A stretch of 64,000 nucleotides of DNA from Mesorhizobium shangrilense (lineage in GTDB: Bacteria > Pseudomonadota > Alphaproteobacteria > Rhizobiales > Rhizobiaceae): the NCBI RefSeq assembly GCF_028826155.1, contig NZ_JAQGPN010000001.1:124001-188000 (forward strand). Reading direction: 5' to 3'. Under the pieces are notes generated by a model. That model saw nothing but the letters and a program-made list of their open reading frames with translations, did not search any database and had not been told where the DNA came from. A program made the translations under genes and the position numbers. Positions 44,633 through 53,129 of this stretch are shown piece by piece; the stretch's first letter is position 1, and the number at the start of each line of letters is the position of its first letter.

Positions 44633-44990
44633 GCTGCTTGCCGATCTCTCCGTGTCAGTACCAGGGATTCGAAGGGAAGCGGCGATCATAGCGATGGTGC
44701 GTGGGAATACGCTAGCGCTATGGACCGGTGAGTACCACCGCCCTCGGCGGCAGGCCAATGCGGATGCCTAGGGGCAGACGCGGTAGGTGGCGGTGGTTTT
44801 CCTCGAACCAGCTTGTCGGCAGGAAGGTGAGCCGCCAGCGAGTCGCTCCGGGCGTTCGACACCTATGAAAGGTCCACCGGACCTTTCATTTCGCCTCCGG
44901 CGAACCGGTGCCTCATCCCCTTCCCCTTTTCCCAACTTGCCGCCCCCCTCCCTCCACCTCACACTCGGCGTTTTCCAGGAGGAGACGGCG
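44633..44990. other. 358-bp gap with two inverted repeats
   Basis: No convincing gene. ACCACCGCC (44734-44742) and GGCGGTGGT (44789-44797, followed by TTTT) could close a structured RNA with terminator. ATGAAAGGTCC (44865-44875) and GGACCTTTCAT (44879-44889) form a perfect 11-bp hairpin with a 3-nt loop. Confidence 0.45.
44865..44889. terminator. Perfect 11-bp hairpin, loop ACC
   Basis: ATGAAAGGTCC pairs with GGACCTTTCAT, followed by TTTC. Likely a factor-independent terminator upstream of the NTF2-like gene. Confidence 0.55.
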
Positions 44991-45416
44991 ATGTCCGACA
45001 ACCTTTCCCGCCTGAAAGCCACCTACACCGCCTGGCACGACACCAAGGGCGACCGCGAGGTCTGGCGGCCGCTGCTCGCAGACCGGTTCAGCCTGCGCAG
45101 CGTCGACGAGAATTCGCCGGGGCTCGCCTTCGCGCGCAACCGGTATTCGCGCGAGGAGGTGCTCGACTATCTCGCGGGCGTTCTCAACGAATGGGAGATG
45201 GTGCACTTCACGCCGGAGACCTTTGTCAGCGAGGGCGACCAGATCGCAATGTTCGGCCTCTGCGCCTACCGCAACCGGGCGACCGGCAAGGTCACCGAGA
45301 CGCTCGTCTCGGCGCTGTGGCGGTTCGAGGACGACAAGGCGGTGGCGATGACCGAGATCTTCGACAGCGCCGCGGTGTCTGCGGCGGCCACACCCGACGC
45401 GTTCATGCAGGCGTGA
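44991..45416 (+). CDS. NTF2-like / SnoaL-type protein
   Basis: A 141-residue single-domain protein in the NTF2-like fold: MSDNLSRLKATYTAWHDTKGDREVWRPLLAD, then a run of strands and FDSAAV near the end. ATG 44991 has AGGAGGAGA. Members bind small ligands or act as isomerases/cyclases; function here unknown. Confidence 0.7.
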   Translation: MSDNLSRLKATYTAWHDTKGDREVWRPLLADRFSLRSVDENSPGLAFARNRYSREEVLDYLAGVLNEWEMVHFTPETFVSEGDQIAMFGLCAYRNRATGKVTETLVSALWRFEDDKAVAMTEIFDSAAVSAAATPDAFMQA

Positions 45417-45700
45417 CCGCGGAAAGCCTCCATTCCTGCCTTGAATGTCGGCGCACGGACGGAACCGGGCAAACCGCGGCCTGGGGACGGCGGGACCGGA
45501 AAGGCCGCGGTCACGGTCACCTCGCCCTCTGCGCGCTCGACATTGCGCCCACGGTGAAAACCGTAGATACATCAGAGTGATAGCAGCAGCGCGCCCTCCC
45601 ACAGGAAAAACGCATGCGCTGTCTTCCAGCGCCCGCTGCGCCGTGCCATTGTCCGCCGCGCGGCCGGATGGGGCCGCTTTTGTTTTTTTGGGGGGATTTC

Positions 45701-46072
45701 ATGACTCGCATTTCGGCGCTGCGCGCCGCTTTGTCCGGCGCATTGCTGCTCGCCTCGGGCGTTTCGACCTTCGCCGCCGACGTCACCTTCATGATGCGCA
45801 ACGATCATCCGAACGCGGTGCGCCTCGAGCTCTACAGCCAGGATCGCGATCATGTCTGGCCGGGCGGCGGCAAGGACTACTACCTCGACGACGGCGAGAC
45901 GAAGGAATTCCCGCTGTCGTGCACCCAGGGCGAGACCATCTGCTATGGCGCCTGGGTGGACGGCGACGAGGGCACCTACTGGGGCGTCGGCCCGGGCGAC
46001 AAGGAGCAGTGCGATGACTGCTGCTACACCTGCACCGGCGGCGAGACCGAGGAAATCAACCTGGTTCCGTGA
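45701..46072 (+). CDS. Secreted Cys-rich hypothetical protein
   Basis: 123 residues. A signal peptide (MTRISALRAALSGALLLASGVSTFAAD) is followed by a small domain with NDHPNAVRLELYSQDRDHVWPGGGKDYYLDDGE and a Cys-rich acidic end (CTQGETICYGAW...EQCDDCCYTCTGGE). The beta-rich start resembles small exported beta-sandwich proteins. Six Cys could make disulphides or bind metal. GGGGGG precedes ATG 45701. Confidence 0.65.
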   Translation: MTRISALRAALSGALLLASGVSTFAADVTFMMRNDHPNAVRLELYSQDRDHVWPGGGKDYYLDDGETKEFPLSCTQGETICYGAWVDGDEGTYWGVGPGDKEQCDDCCYTCTGGETEEINLVP

Positions 46073-46085
46073 GGTCCCCGCGCCG

Positions 46086-46244
46086 ATGATCCGCCTCCTC
46101 CTCGTCATCCTGTCGGTTGCCCTGCTCGCCGGCTGCGCCACGCGCGCCGCCGGCATTCCCGCTGCGGCGGACGACATCGGACCGCTGCCGGCCGACATGA
46201 AGCCGCTGACGGTGGAGCAGGAAGAGACGGCGGCGGACAGTTGA
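46086..46244 (+). CDS. Small lipoprotein, 52 residues
   Basis: MIRLLLVILSVALLAGCATRAAG has a clear lipobox (LLAGC); the mature protein is only about 37 residues, acidic and Pro-rich. It begins 13 nt after the Cys-rich protein gene with GAGG upstream and is probably co-transcribed, then followed by a strong hairpin. Confidence 0.7.
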   Translation: MIRLLLVILSVALLAGCATRAAGIPAAADDIGPLPADMKPLTVEQEETAADS

Positions 46245-46252
46245 CGAACGCA

Positions 46253-46279
46253 GAAAGCCTTTGGAAAACAAAGGCTTTC
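46253..46279 (+). terminator. Hairpin terminator after the lipoprotein gene
   Basis: GAAAGCCTTTG (46253-46263) pairs perfectly with CAAAGGCTTTC (46269-46279) around GAAAA, 8 nt after the stop codon. Confidence 0.75.
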
Positions 46280-46451
46280 CTGCTTGCCGACCCTTCGGTT
46301 TCGTGATGTATGCGAATCAGGCGGTGGGAGGCTGCCGAATTTCCAGCTTTCGACAGCGCATCGTGGGACGAGCCTTGGCCTGTAACATCCGCACACCCTA
46401 TGTGATCACGTCATTGCCCCCGAGGCGGCATTGATCTGGTAGTAGACGGCC

Positions 46452-47684
46452 ATGTCGGCAGTCACTTCTCAGAGCGATATCGCGGTTGACGCAGGATCGC
46501 TGGTCCAGGGCACGGCGCGCGAAGCGGTCGCGCATCGGCGCGTCACCATCATCTGCAACGATACGGACTATTTTCTCCGCCACCGGCGGATCACCGCCGA
46601 CACGCTCGCCCGGGAAGGCCACCACGTGCGGGTCGCGACCGGCGGCGCGGCCATGCCGGCGCAGGCGATCGGCAAGTGGGATTATCTTCACCTGCCGGTC
46701 GAGCGATTTTCCTTCCGGCCCGGCCGCGACACGGCGCTGATGCTGCGCACCGTGGCAGAGGTGCTGCGGCACCGGCCCGACACGCTCCATCTCATCACGC
46801 TGAAGCCGATCGTCTTTGCGGGGCTGGCGGCGCTGCTGGCGCGGCGCATCTCCGGAAGGCGGCTGCGCATCGTGGCGACGGTGCCGGGCCTCGGCCGGCT
46901 GATGTCGCCACGCAGCCGCATGAACGGACGCAGCGCAACGTTTTCCCGCCAACTGGTCGAACGCGCAGTCCGCATCCTGTCCAGCCGGCACGACGTCCAC
47001 TTCACCTTCGAGACTGCGGCCGATCACGCGGTGTGGCTGGAGAAGGGCCTCGTGCGGCCCGAAGGCTCCACCGTCATCTGTGGGGCGGGCGTCGACCCGA
47101 AATGGTTCTATCCGGCCGAAGAACGCGCGCCTTCCGGAAGGCTGCGCGTGCTGTTCGCCTCGCGCCTGCTGGGCGCCAAGGGGCTGGACGCCTTCCTCGA
47201 AGCGGCGCGCGCCTTCCAGGGCAACCCGGATGTCGAGTTCCTGGTGGCCGGCATGGTGGAGCCGAACGATCCCGACGGGATCACCGCCGACGAGTTGGCC
47301 AGGGAGCCGGCGATCACCTTCCTCGGCGAGCGGCGCGACATGCCGGAGCTCCTACGCTCCGTCGACGTCGTCTGCCTGCCGACGCGCTATGGCGAAGGCA
47401 TTCCGCGCATCCTGATCGAGGCGGCGGCGACCGGCATCCCTTGCATTGCCAGCGACATTGACGGCTGCCTGGAGATCGTCGAGGACGGTGAAACCGGCGT
47501 CATCGTCCCGGAACGGCCGATGCGGTCAGCCGCCGACGGCATCGCCAGAGCCGTGCGCGGCTATCTGGACGATCCCGAGCTGCTGCGGCTTCACGGCGAG
47601 AACGGACGCATCAAGTTCGAGACCGGCGACTTTGCCGAGGACAAGGTGATCGCGCATTTCCTGCGCCTGATCGCCGATCACTGA
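46452..47684 (+). CDS. Glycosyltransferase family 4 protein
   Basis: 410 residues, GT-B fold. The N-terminal domain has ICNDTDYFLRHRRITADTLAREGHHVRVATGG. The C-terminal donor domain has LFASRLLGAKGLDAFLEAA and the E-x7-E motif region RYGEGIPRILIEAAATGIPCIASDIDGCLEIV. It resembles transferases acting on undecaprenyl-linked sugars such as N-acetylglucosamine or galactose. Isolated from the left-hand polysaccharide operon. Confidence 0.82.
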   Translation: MSAVTSQSDIAVDAGSLVQGTAREAVAHRRVTIICNDTDYFLRHRRITADTLAREGHHVRVATGGAAMPAQAIGKWDYLHLPVERFSFRPGRDTALMLRTVAEVLRHRPDTLHLITLKPIVFAGLAALLARRISGRRLRIVATVPGLGRLMSPRSRMNGRSATFSRQLVERAVRILSSRHDVHFTFETAADHAVWLEKGLVRPEGSTVICGAGVDPKWFYPAEERAPSGRLRVLFASRLLGAKGLDAFLEAARAFQGNPDVEFLVAGMVEPNDPDGITADELAREPAITFLGERRDMPELLRSVDVVCLPTRYGEGIPRILIEAAATGIPCIASDIDGCLEIVEDGETGVIVPERPMRSAADGIARAVRGYLDDPELLRLHGENGRIKFETGDFAEDKVIAHFLRLIADH

Positions 47685-47820
47685 GGCGCCGCACAGCACC
47701 GCCGCACGAATTCAACGGCCACCTGCGCCACGCCTGGCCCAGACGCCGGTCCTTGACGCAATCGCCTGTCTTGGACGACAAGGCGGAAGCGCCTGTTTGT
47801 CGGATTTGTGGGGGTCGCAC

Positions 47821-48159
47821 GTGAGCCCGTTGGGCCTGATACTGCTTGGCATCTCGACCGCGATCTTCCTGGCCGCCGCGAGCATGGCGAAATCCTGGGC
47901 GCTGATGCCCTCGGCGTGGAAGCTGGTGGTGACGCTGCTTCTCTATACCGCCGGCAACCTGATCATGCTGCGTCTGGTGCGGGAATTCGGGATGGCCGCT
48001 GCCTTCAGCCTGTCCGCCGTGATCCAGCTCGTCGCGGTCACCGTCATCGCGTTCACGTTCTTCGGCGAGCGGATGAGCGCGATCCAGAACGTCGGCGTGG
48101 TGCTTGCCGTCTTCGCCGTGGGCCTGATCACGCTCGGCCCCTGGATCACGGGGCGCTGA
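47821..48159 (+). CDS. Small multi-span membrane protein (SMR/EamA-like)
   Basis: 112 residues with four hydrophobic spans: SPLGLILLGISTAIFLAAASMAKSW, VVTLLLYTAGNLIMLRLV, AAAFSLSAVIQLVAVTVIAFTFFGERM, and VGVVLAVFAVGLITLG. The FGERMS turn is typical of drug/metabolite transporters. GTG 47821 is preferred to TTG 47797. It ends 13 nt before the SulP gene and is probably co-transcribed. Confidence 0.65.
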   Translation: MSPLGLILLGISTAIFLAAASMAKSWALMPSAWKLVVTLLLYTAGNLIMLRLVREFGMAAAFSLSAVIQLVAVTVIAFTFFGERMSAIQNVGVVLAVFAVGLITLGPWITGR

Positions 48160-48172
48160 GGGAGGGCTCGCC

Positions 48173-49906
48173 ATGAGTGCCTCCACCGGCCACAAGCCAG
48201 CCGCCCCCACCTTCGCGGAACTGTTCACGCCCAAGCTCGTCACCGTCTTCCGCGAAGGCTACGGCATGCCGCAGCTGCGCGCCGACGCGATGGCCGGGCT
48301 GACCGTCGCCGTCGTGGCGCTGCCGCTGTCGATGGCGATCGCCATCGCGTCCGGCGTGTCGCCCGACCGCGGCCTGTGGACGGCGATCGTCGGCGGCTTC
48401 CTGGTGTCGCTGCTCGGCGGCAGCCGCCACCAGATCGGCGGGCCGGCCGGCGCCTTCATCGGCCTGATCGCGTTGACCGCCGACCGACACGGCATCGACG
48501 GGCTGCTGCTGGCGACCACGATGGCGGGCGTGTTTCTCATGGCGCTCGGCTATCTGAGGCTCGGCACCTACATAAAATTCATCCCCTACCCGGTGACCGT
48601 CGGCTTCACCGCCGGCATCGCGGTCATCATCTTCGCCAGCCAGCTCAGCGAGCTGTTCGGGCTCAGCCTTGCCGGCAAGGAGCCGGGCGAACTTATCCCC
48701 AAGCTCGTGGCGCTCTGGAACGCCGCGGGCACGGTCAACCCGTCGGCGATCCTGGTCGCGCTGCTCACCATCGCCACGATACTCGTGCTCAGGCGTTGGC
48801 GTCCGGGCTGGCCCGGCATGCTGATCGCGGTCGGCGTGGCGACGGTGGCGGCCGTCCTGCTCAGCCTGCCGGTCGAGACGATCGGCTCGCGCTTCGGCGG
48901 CATTCCGCGCACCATTCCGGCGCCGGCCTTGCCGGCCTTCAGCCTCGAAAAGATGCAGGCGGTGCTGCCGGATGCGATCGCGTTCGCGCTGCTCGGTGCG
49001 ATCGAGTCGCTCCTGTCAGCCGTGGTCGCGGACGGCATGAGCGGCCGCCGCCACCGCTCCAACTGTGAGCTGGTCGCGCAGGGCGCAGCCAATATCGGCT
49101 CGGCGATGGTCGGCGGCATCTGCGTCACCGGCACCATTGCGCGCACCGCGACCAACGTGCGCGCGGGCGCCTATGGGCCGGTGTCGGGCATCCTGCATTC
49201 CGTGTTCCTGCTCGCTTTCGTGCTGGTGGCCGCGCCGCTTGCCCGCTTCATTCCGCTTGCGGCGCTGGCCGGTGTGCTGGCGATCGTGGCCTGGAACATG
49301 GTCGAGCGGCATGCGATCGCCGCACTCGTGCGCTCCTCGCGCGGCGACGCGCTGGTGCTCGCGGTGACGTTCCTGCTGGTGATCTTCCGCGACCTGACCG
49401 AAGGCATCGTCGTCGGCTTCGGCCTTGGCGCACTGCTCTTCATCGGCCGCATGAGCAGCGCGCTGGCGATCGAAAGGGAACAGCCCATCGTCGAGGAGGA
49501 CGTCGCCGATACCTCCAACGGCGACCGCAGGGAGTACGAAGCCGCATCGGCGACGGATCCGAACACCGTCGTCTACCGCATCTCGGGCGCCTTCTTCTTC
49601 GGCGCGGCCTCCGCCGTCGCGACGGTCCTCGACCGCATCGCCGACCAGCGCCGCAACTTCGTCATCGATTTCTCGCACGTGCCCTTCCTGGACTCCACCG
49701 CCGCCAACGTGGTCGAGGGCTCGATCCGCAAGGCGGAGAAGGCCGGCGTGCGCGTGGTGGTGAGCGGCGCCTCCCCCGCCACCCGCCGCATGCTGGTCAC
49801 CCATGGCGTCAAGCCGCAGCGGGTGCAGTTCGCCGAGAACATCGAGGTGGCGCGAAAGCTGATCGAGGCGGAGCATGCCGGCGTCGAGGAAAAGCCCGGC
49901 CACTGA
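48173..49906 (+). CDS. SulP family anion transporter with STAS domain
   Basis: 577 residues: SulP membrane domain with about 12-14 spans (GLTVAVVALPLSMAIAIASGVSP, GGSRHQIGGPAGAF, SAVVADGMSGRRHRSN) and a C-terminal STAS domain with FVIDFSHVPFLDSTAANVVE. It imports sulphate, bicarbonate or a carboxylate. GGGAGGG precedes ATG 48173. Confidence 0.87.
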   Translation: MSASTGHKPAAPTFAELFTPKLVTVFREGYGMPQLRADAMAGLTVAVVALPLSMAIAIASGVSPDRGLWTAIVGGFLVSLLGGSRHQIGGPAGAFIGLIALTADRHGIDGLLLATTMAGVFLMALGYLRLGTYIKFIPYPVTVGFTAGIAVIIFASQLSELFGLSLAGKEPGELIPKLVALWNAAGTVNPSAILVALLTIATILVLRRWRPGWPGMLIAVGVATVAAVLLSLPVETIGSRFGGIPRTIPAPALPAFSLEKMQAVLPDAIAFALLGAIESLLSAVVADGMSGRRHRSNCELVAQGAANIGSAMVGGICVTGTIARTATNVRAGAYGPVSGILHSVFLLAFVLVAAPLARFIPLAALAGVLAIVAWNMVERHAIAALVRSSRGDALVLAVTFLLVIFRDLTEGIVVGFGLGALLFIGRMSSALAIEREQPIVEEDVADTSNGDRREYEAASATDPNTVVYRISGAFFFGAASAVATVLDRIADQRRNFVIDFSHVPFLDSTAANVVEGSIRKAEKAGVRVVVSGASPATRRMLVTHGVKPQRVQFAENIEVARKLIEAEHAGVEEKPGH

Positions 49907-49931
49907 GAGTTTTCTGGGCGCAGGAAGGCTC

Positions 49932-50363
49932 TTAGGGATATTTCGCTAGGATCTCGGCGAGGAAGGCGTCGCGCAGGCGCTCGAAGGTCTGCATGCTCAT
50001 GCGGATCGTGTCGCCGACCGCGAGCCCGGTGACGGACCTCGCGGGATCGTACCGGATGGTCCGGTCGGCCTGCAGAACGCCCGCGTTCGCCATGATGGAG
50101 TTCGCCAGCATCCTGACTTCGTTCAGCGGGTTCCCGTCCGTCCTTTCGACGGCGCGCAGCCGATGGACGAAATGGTGGTCGAGCGCGAGCACGAGGTTGT
50201 TGAAGAGGGCGGCCTCGAAGACGCCGACGGCCGCCACGAGGTCGCGGCTGCTGATCGTCGACGCCGCGATCGTCATCATGTCGAGATAGCTTGAGAGCTG
50301 CGCGGCGAGTCTCGCCCGGCAGGCTTCGACATAGGTGGCGGGATAACTGCTGATGGCAAGCAT
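49932..50363 (-). CDS. Hypothetical protein, 143 residues
   Basis: Not recognised. Mostly helical: MLAISSYPATYVEACRARLAAQLSSY, then AAVGVFEAALFNNLVLALDHHFVHRLRAVE. A His pair in DHHFVHRL is notable. ATG 50363 follows AAGGAGGG. It lies 34 nt after the YiiX-like gene in the same direction, so the two are likely one operon. Confidence 0.65.
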   Translation of the reverse strand: MLAISSYPATYVEACRARLAAQLSSYLDMMTIAASTISSRDLVAAVGVFEAALFNNLVLALDHHFVHRLRAVERTDGNPLNEVRMLANSIMANAGVLQADRTIRYDPARSVTGLAVGDTIRMSMQTFERLRDAFLAEILAKYP

Positions 50364-50397
50364 GTGGTCCCTCCTTCGCAGGTTGCACTGCCCTCTC

Positions 50398-51261
50398 TCA
50401 TGATGCGGATCGCCCGTCGGCCTCGCCATCCTTGCGCTGGACCTCCGATCGATCGGGCACCGGATGTGCCAACTGTTCGGAACGCGGTTCGTGCCAGGTG
50501 ACCTGGCGATAGTCGAAACCGTATTCCAGCGTCGGCTTCACGATACGGAAATACGGCGACAGGTCGAAGTCGCGCGGCGTGTAGAGCGAGTGGTGCCGGA
50601 TGTGCATGATCTCGCGCCGCGAGAACGCCGACTGGGCCGACGCGCGGCCCGGCGCGCGCGTGATCTCCGGCAGGATGGGGTAGCGGATGTGCTCGTAGGC
50701 CTCGGCGATCAAGCTGGAGCAGATCGCGCGCGTCGGATCGCCTGAACCGAAGGCGATCATGCGGCGGCGCCAACGCACCGGGACCGGCAAGGGGAACGGC
50801 AGGAAATAGCGCAGCATGTCGGTGATGTTCTTCAGGTCGTATTTCAGCCCGAGCTTGCCGACCATGAAGTCCACCACATAGGCGCGGTCGTCAGGGGACA
50901 GGCCGTTCGCCCGGCAGATGCGGGTGTTGTAGGTCTTGTACTTGGACAGCGGCACCGCCACGCAGCCGTCGCCCAGATTGACCTCGATGAGGCGCGGGCG
51001 CTCGGAGCCGTCGGCAGGCGCAGGCAGGGCGTCGCCGACATAGAGCGCGGAATGCGACCAGGTCGACTGCGTCAGGTACTTGATCACCGCCGACACGCGC
51101 TGGTTGCCTTCGATCAGGAGGACGTCTCCGGGCTCGAGTGTCCGGCGCAATGTGTCCGGATCCGACGGCGTATAGGGCTCGTAGCCCGACGAGGCGGATT
51201 CGAGTTTGCGCGCCATCAGGCGCCCAAGCCGGTCGAGCAGCGTTTCGGTGGTCTCAGTCAT
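50398..51261 (-). CDS. YiiX/YebB-like NlpC/P60-superfamily hydrolase
   Basis: 287 residues. LEPGDVLLIEGNQRVSAVIKYLTQSTWSHSALYVGD contains the His of a permuted NlpC/P60 (YiiX) active site, and the Cys is in TRAICSSLIAEAYEHI. Such enzymes act as amidases or lipid/peptide hydrolases. GGAGAGGAG precedes ATG 51261. Diverges from cecR-like gene. Confidence 0.75.
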   Translation of the reverse strand: MTETTETLLDRLGRLMARKLESASSGYEPYTPSDPDTLRRTLEPGDVLLIEGNQRVSAVIKYLTQSTWSHSALYVGDALPAPADGSERPRLIEVNLGDGCVAVPLSKYKTYNTRICRANGLSPDDRAYVVDFMVGKLGLKYDLKNITDMLRYFLPFPLPVPVRWRRRMIAFGSGDPTRAICSSLIAEAYEHIRYPILPEITRAPGRASAQSAFSRREIMHIRHHSLYTPRDFDLSPYFRIVKPTLEYGFDYRQVTWHEPRSEQLAHPVPDRSEVQRKDGEADGRSAS

Positions 51262-51342
51262 CTTGCTCCTCTCCGCCTGCAACTATGTACCAGACGGGCT
51301 CTCTCCAAAAGTCCAGCTGGCGGCGGTGATCGGTCCAGAGAA

Positions 51343-51371
51343 TTGACATTAATCAATCGATTGATTAAATT
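51343..51371 (+). promoter_or_regulatory. Promoter of the CecR-like gene, overlapped by a perfect palindrome
   Basis: TTGACA at 51343-51348 is a consensus -35; the best -10 choices are TTAAAT (51365-51370) or TAAATT (51366-51371). Transcription would begin at or within a few bases of the ATG at 51378, which implies a leaderless mRNA. Confidence 0.65.
51349..51368. promoter_or_regulatory. Putative CecR-type operator, perfect 20-bp palindrome
   Basis: TTAATCAATCGATTGATTAA fills the spacer between -35 and -10 of the regulator's own promoter, so binding would block it. A further half-site (TCAATCA) precedes the ATG. Confidence 0.8.
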
Positions 51372-51377
51372 CAATCA

Positions 51378-52085
51378 ATGAGCACCATCGAGAAAGTGCC
51401 CCCGACACCCCCAAGGCAAGCCGCGAATTCGGCCGACCAGACGCGACTGGCCCTCATCCATGCAGCACTGCAGCTGTTCGGCAGCCGCGGCTTCGAAGGC
51501 ACCTCGACGCGCGAGATCGCAGCCGCCGCCAAGGCCAACATTGGCTCGATCGCCTATCACTTCGGCAGCAAGGAGGGTTTGCGCCAGGCCTGTGCGGAGC
51601 ACATTGCGCAGACGATGACCACACTCTCGGCGCACGTTCTCGCCGCAGCCCCCGATCCCTTCGAACTCTCTCCGCAAGCAGCGCGCAAGCTGCTGAAGGA
51701 CATCCTCGGGACGATGACGACCTTTCTCGTCAGCCGACCGGAGTCGGGGGAGTTCGTGCAGTTCATCCTGCGTGAGTTGGCGCATCCGACCGCGGCGCTC
51801 GACACCATCTACAACCGCATGTTCGCGCCCATGCACATGCGGATCTGCCAGGTCTGGGCGGCCATCACGGGCGAAGATGCCGAGGCGCCAGCAACGCGCA
51901 TCGCCGTGTTCACGCTGATCGGCCAGATCGTCTACTTCCGCATCGGCCGCGAGGCGGTGCTGCGCCGGATGGAGTGGACCGACATCGGCGCAGACGAAGC
52001 ACGGCAGATTGTCGAGGCGGTCACGGCGAACCTCGACGCCATCCTGGCCGCACACGGTGCTCCGCCGCAGGACAAGGTCAACTGA
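51378..52085 (+). CDS. TetR-family regulator, CecR/CerR type
   Basis: 235 residues: HTH (FEGTSTREIAAAAKANIGSIAYHFGSKEGL) and a CecR-type (DUF1956) C-terminal domain. It directly precedes an HlyD-ATPase-permease set, the same layout as cecR-ybhGFSR in Escherichia coli, where the regulator responds to certain antibiotics. Autorepression is indicated by the palindrome in its promoter. ATG 51378 has no Shine-Dalgarno. Confidence 0.82.
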   Translation: MSTIEKVPPTPPRQAANSADQTRLALIHAALQLFGSRGFEGTSTREIAAAAKANIGSIAYHFGSKEGLRQACAEHIAQTMTTLSAHVLAAAPDPFELSPQAARKLLKDILGTMTTFLVSRPESGEFVQFILRELAHPTAALDTIYNRMFAPMHMRICQVWAAITGEDAEAPATRIAVFTLIGQIVYFRIGREAVLRRMEWTDIGADEARQIVEAVTANLDAILAAHGAPPQDKVN

Positions 52086-52086
52086 G

Positions 52087-53028
52087 ATGAGCCTCCTCTG
52101 CTCGATCCCCCTGGCGGCTTCGCTGTTCTCGGCCTGTGCGTCGCCGCCGCTCGCCGTCGGCTATGTCGAGGGCGAATTCGTGTTGCTGGCGCCGATCGAG
52201 ACGGCGCAGGTGATCGACGTGGCGGTCAGGCGAGGCGACCGGGTGGAACCAGGTGGCAAGATCGCGACGCTTGACCGGGGAGACGCCGAGATCGCCGTTG
52301 CACAGGCAGAAGCCGCACTCGCCCAGGCCGAAGCGCAGCTCGCCGACCTGAAAGTGGGAAAACGGCCCGAAGAGATCGCGGTGCTGGAGGCGGCGGTCCG
52401 CTCCGCCGAGGCCGAGCAGCAGGAGGCCGAACGGGTCCTCGTCCGCGTGCAGGACCTTCACGAGAAGGGCATCGCCACGCGCGCCTCGCTCGACGAGGCG
52501 ACAACGCAGCTCCAGGTCGCGCAGGCCGCGATCGGCCAGGCGCAGGCCAACCTGGACGTGGCACATCTTCCGGCACGCGCCGAGGCGATCAAGGCGGCAG
52601 ACAACCAGGTGCGGCAGTCGCGGGCGGCACTCGACCAGGCGCGCTGGCGGCTTTCCAAGCGCGACATCATGGCCCCCGCCACCGGGCGGATCGATGACGT
52701 CATCCGCAATCCCGGCGACCTGGCGGGACCGACGTCCCCCGTGGTCTCGATGCTGCCCGATGGCGCGGTGAAGCTGAAGGTCTACGTGCCCGAAGCACAC
52801 TTCTCCTCCGTAGAGGTTGGCACCCTCCTCAATGTGCGCTGCGACGGCTGCGCGGACGGGCTGACGGCCAGGGTGAGCTACGTGTCGCCCGACCCCGAAT
52901 TCACGCCGCCGGTCATCTACTCGCTCGAGACCAGGCAGAAGCTCGTCTATCTCGTCGAGGCGCGGCCCGAGGGCGACGCGCGGGCGCTTCAGCCGGGCCA
53001 GATCGTGGATGTGAGTTTAGGGGAGTAG
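52087..53028 (+). CDS. HlyD-family membrane fusion protein (YbhG-like)
   Basis: 313 residues. A short hydrophobic start with FSAC could be a lipobox. Next come a biotinyl/lipoyl half (VAVRRGDRVEPGGKIATLD), a long coiled coil (residues 65-190, Ala/Glu/Gln heptads), the other lipoyl half (DIMAPATGRIDDVIRNPGDL) and a beta-barrel. It links the inner-membrane ABC exporter to the outer membrane. Starts 1 nt after the regulator's stop. Confidence 0.82.
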   Translation: MSLLCSIPLAASLFSACASPPLAVGYVEGEFVLLAPIETAQVIDVAVRRGDRVEPGGKIATLDRGDAEIAVAQAEAALAQAEAQLADLKVGKRPEEIAVLEAAVRSAEAEQQEAERVLVRVQDLHEKGIATRASLDEATTQLQVAQAAIGQAQANLDVAHLPARAEAIKAADNQVRQSRAALDQARWRLSKRDIMAPATGRIDDVIRNPGDLAGPTSPVVSMLPDGAVKLKVYVPEAHFSSVEVGTLLNVRCDGCADGLTARVSYVSPDPEFTPPVIYSLETRQKLVYLVEARPEGDARALQPGQIVDVSLGE

Positions 53029-53104
53029 GGGAGTAGGAAGCAGCCAGCGGGAGGAACTCGCAAGCCAAATCAAGCGAAGCATATTTCCCCTACTCCCCTA
53101 CTCC
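53022..53104. repeat. 16-bp inverted repeat spanning the HlyD-ATPase junction
   Basis: GGAGTAGGGGAGTAGG (53022-53037) pairs with CCTACTCCCCTACTCC (53089-53104) across a 51-nt loop. The left arm includes the HlyD stop codon; the right arm ends 25 nt before the next ATG. Confidence 0.8.
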
Positions 53105-53129
53105 TTACTCCCCTTGCGCGGACACCAGC

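Noticed and set aside
44734..44800. SRP RNA or tRNA.
   Set aside because: The conserved SRP loop (GGAAG...AGCAG) and a tRNA cloverleaf with T-loop and anticodon arm could not be laid out.
47797..48159. TTG start at 47797 for the small membrane protein.
   Set aside because: It adds eight polar residues before the first span; GTG at 47821 has a G-rich ribosome site and better topology.
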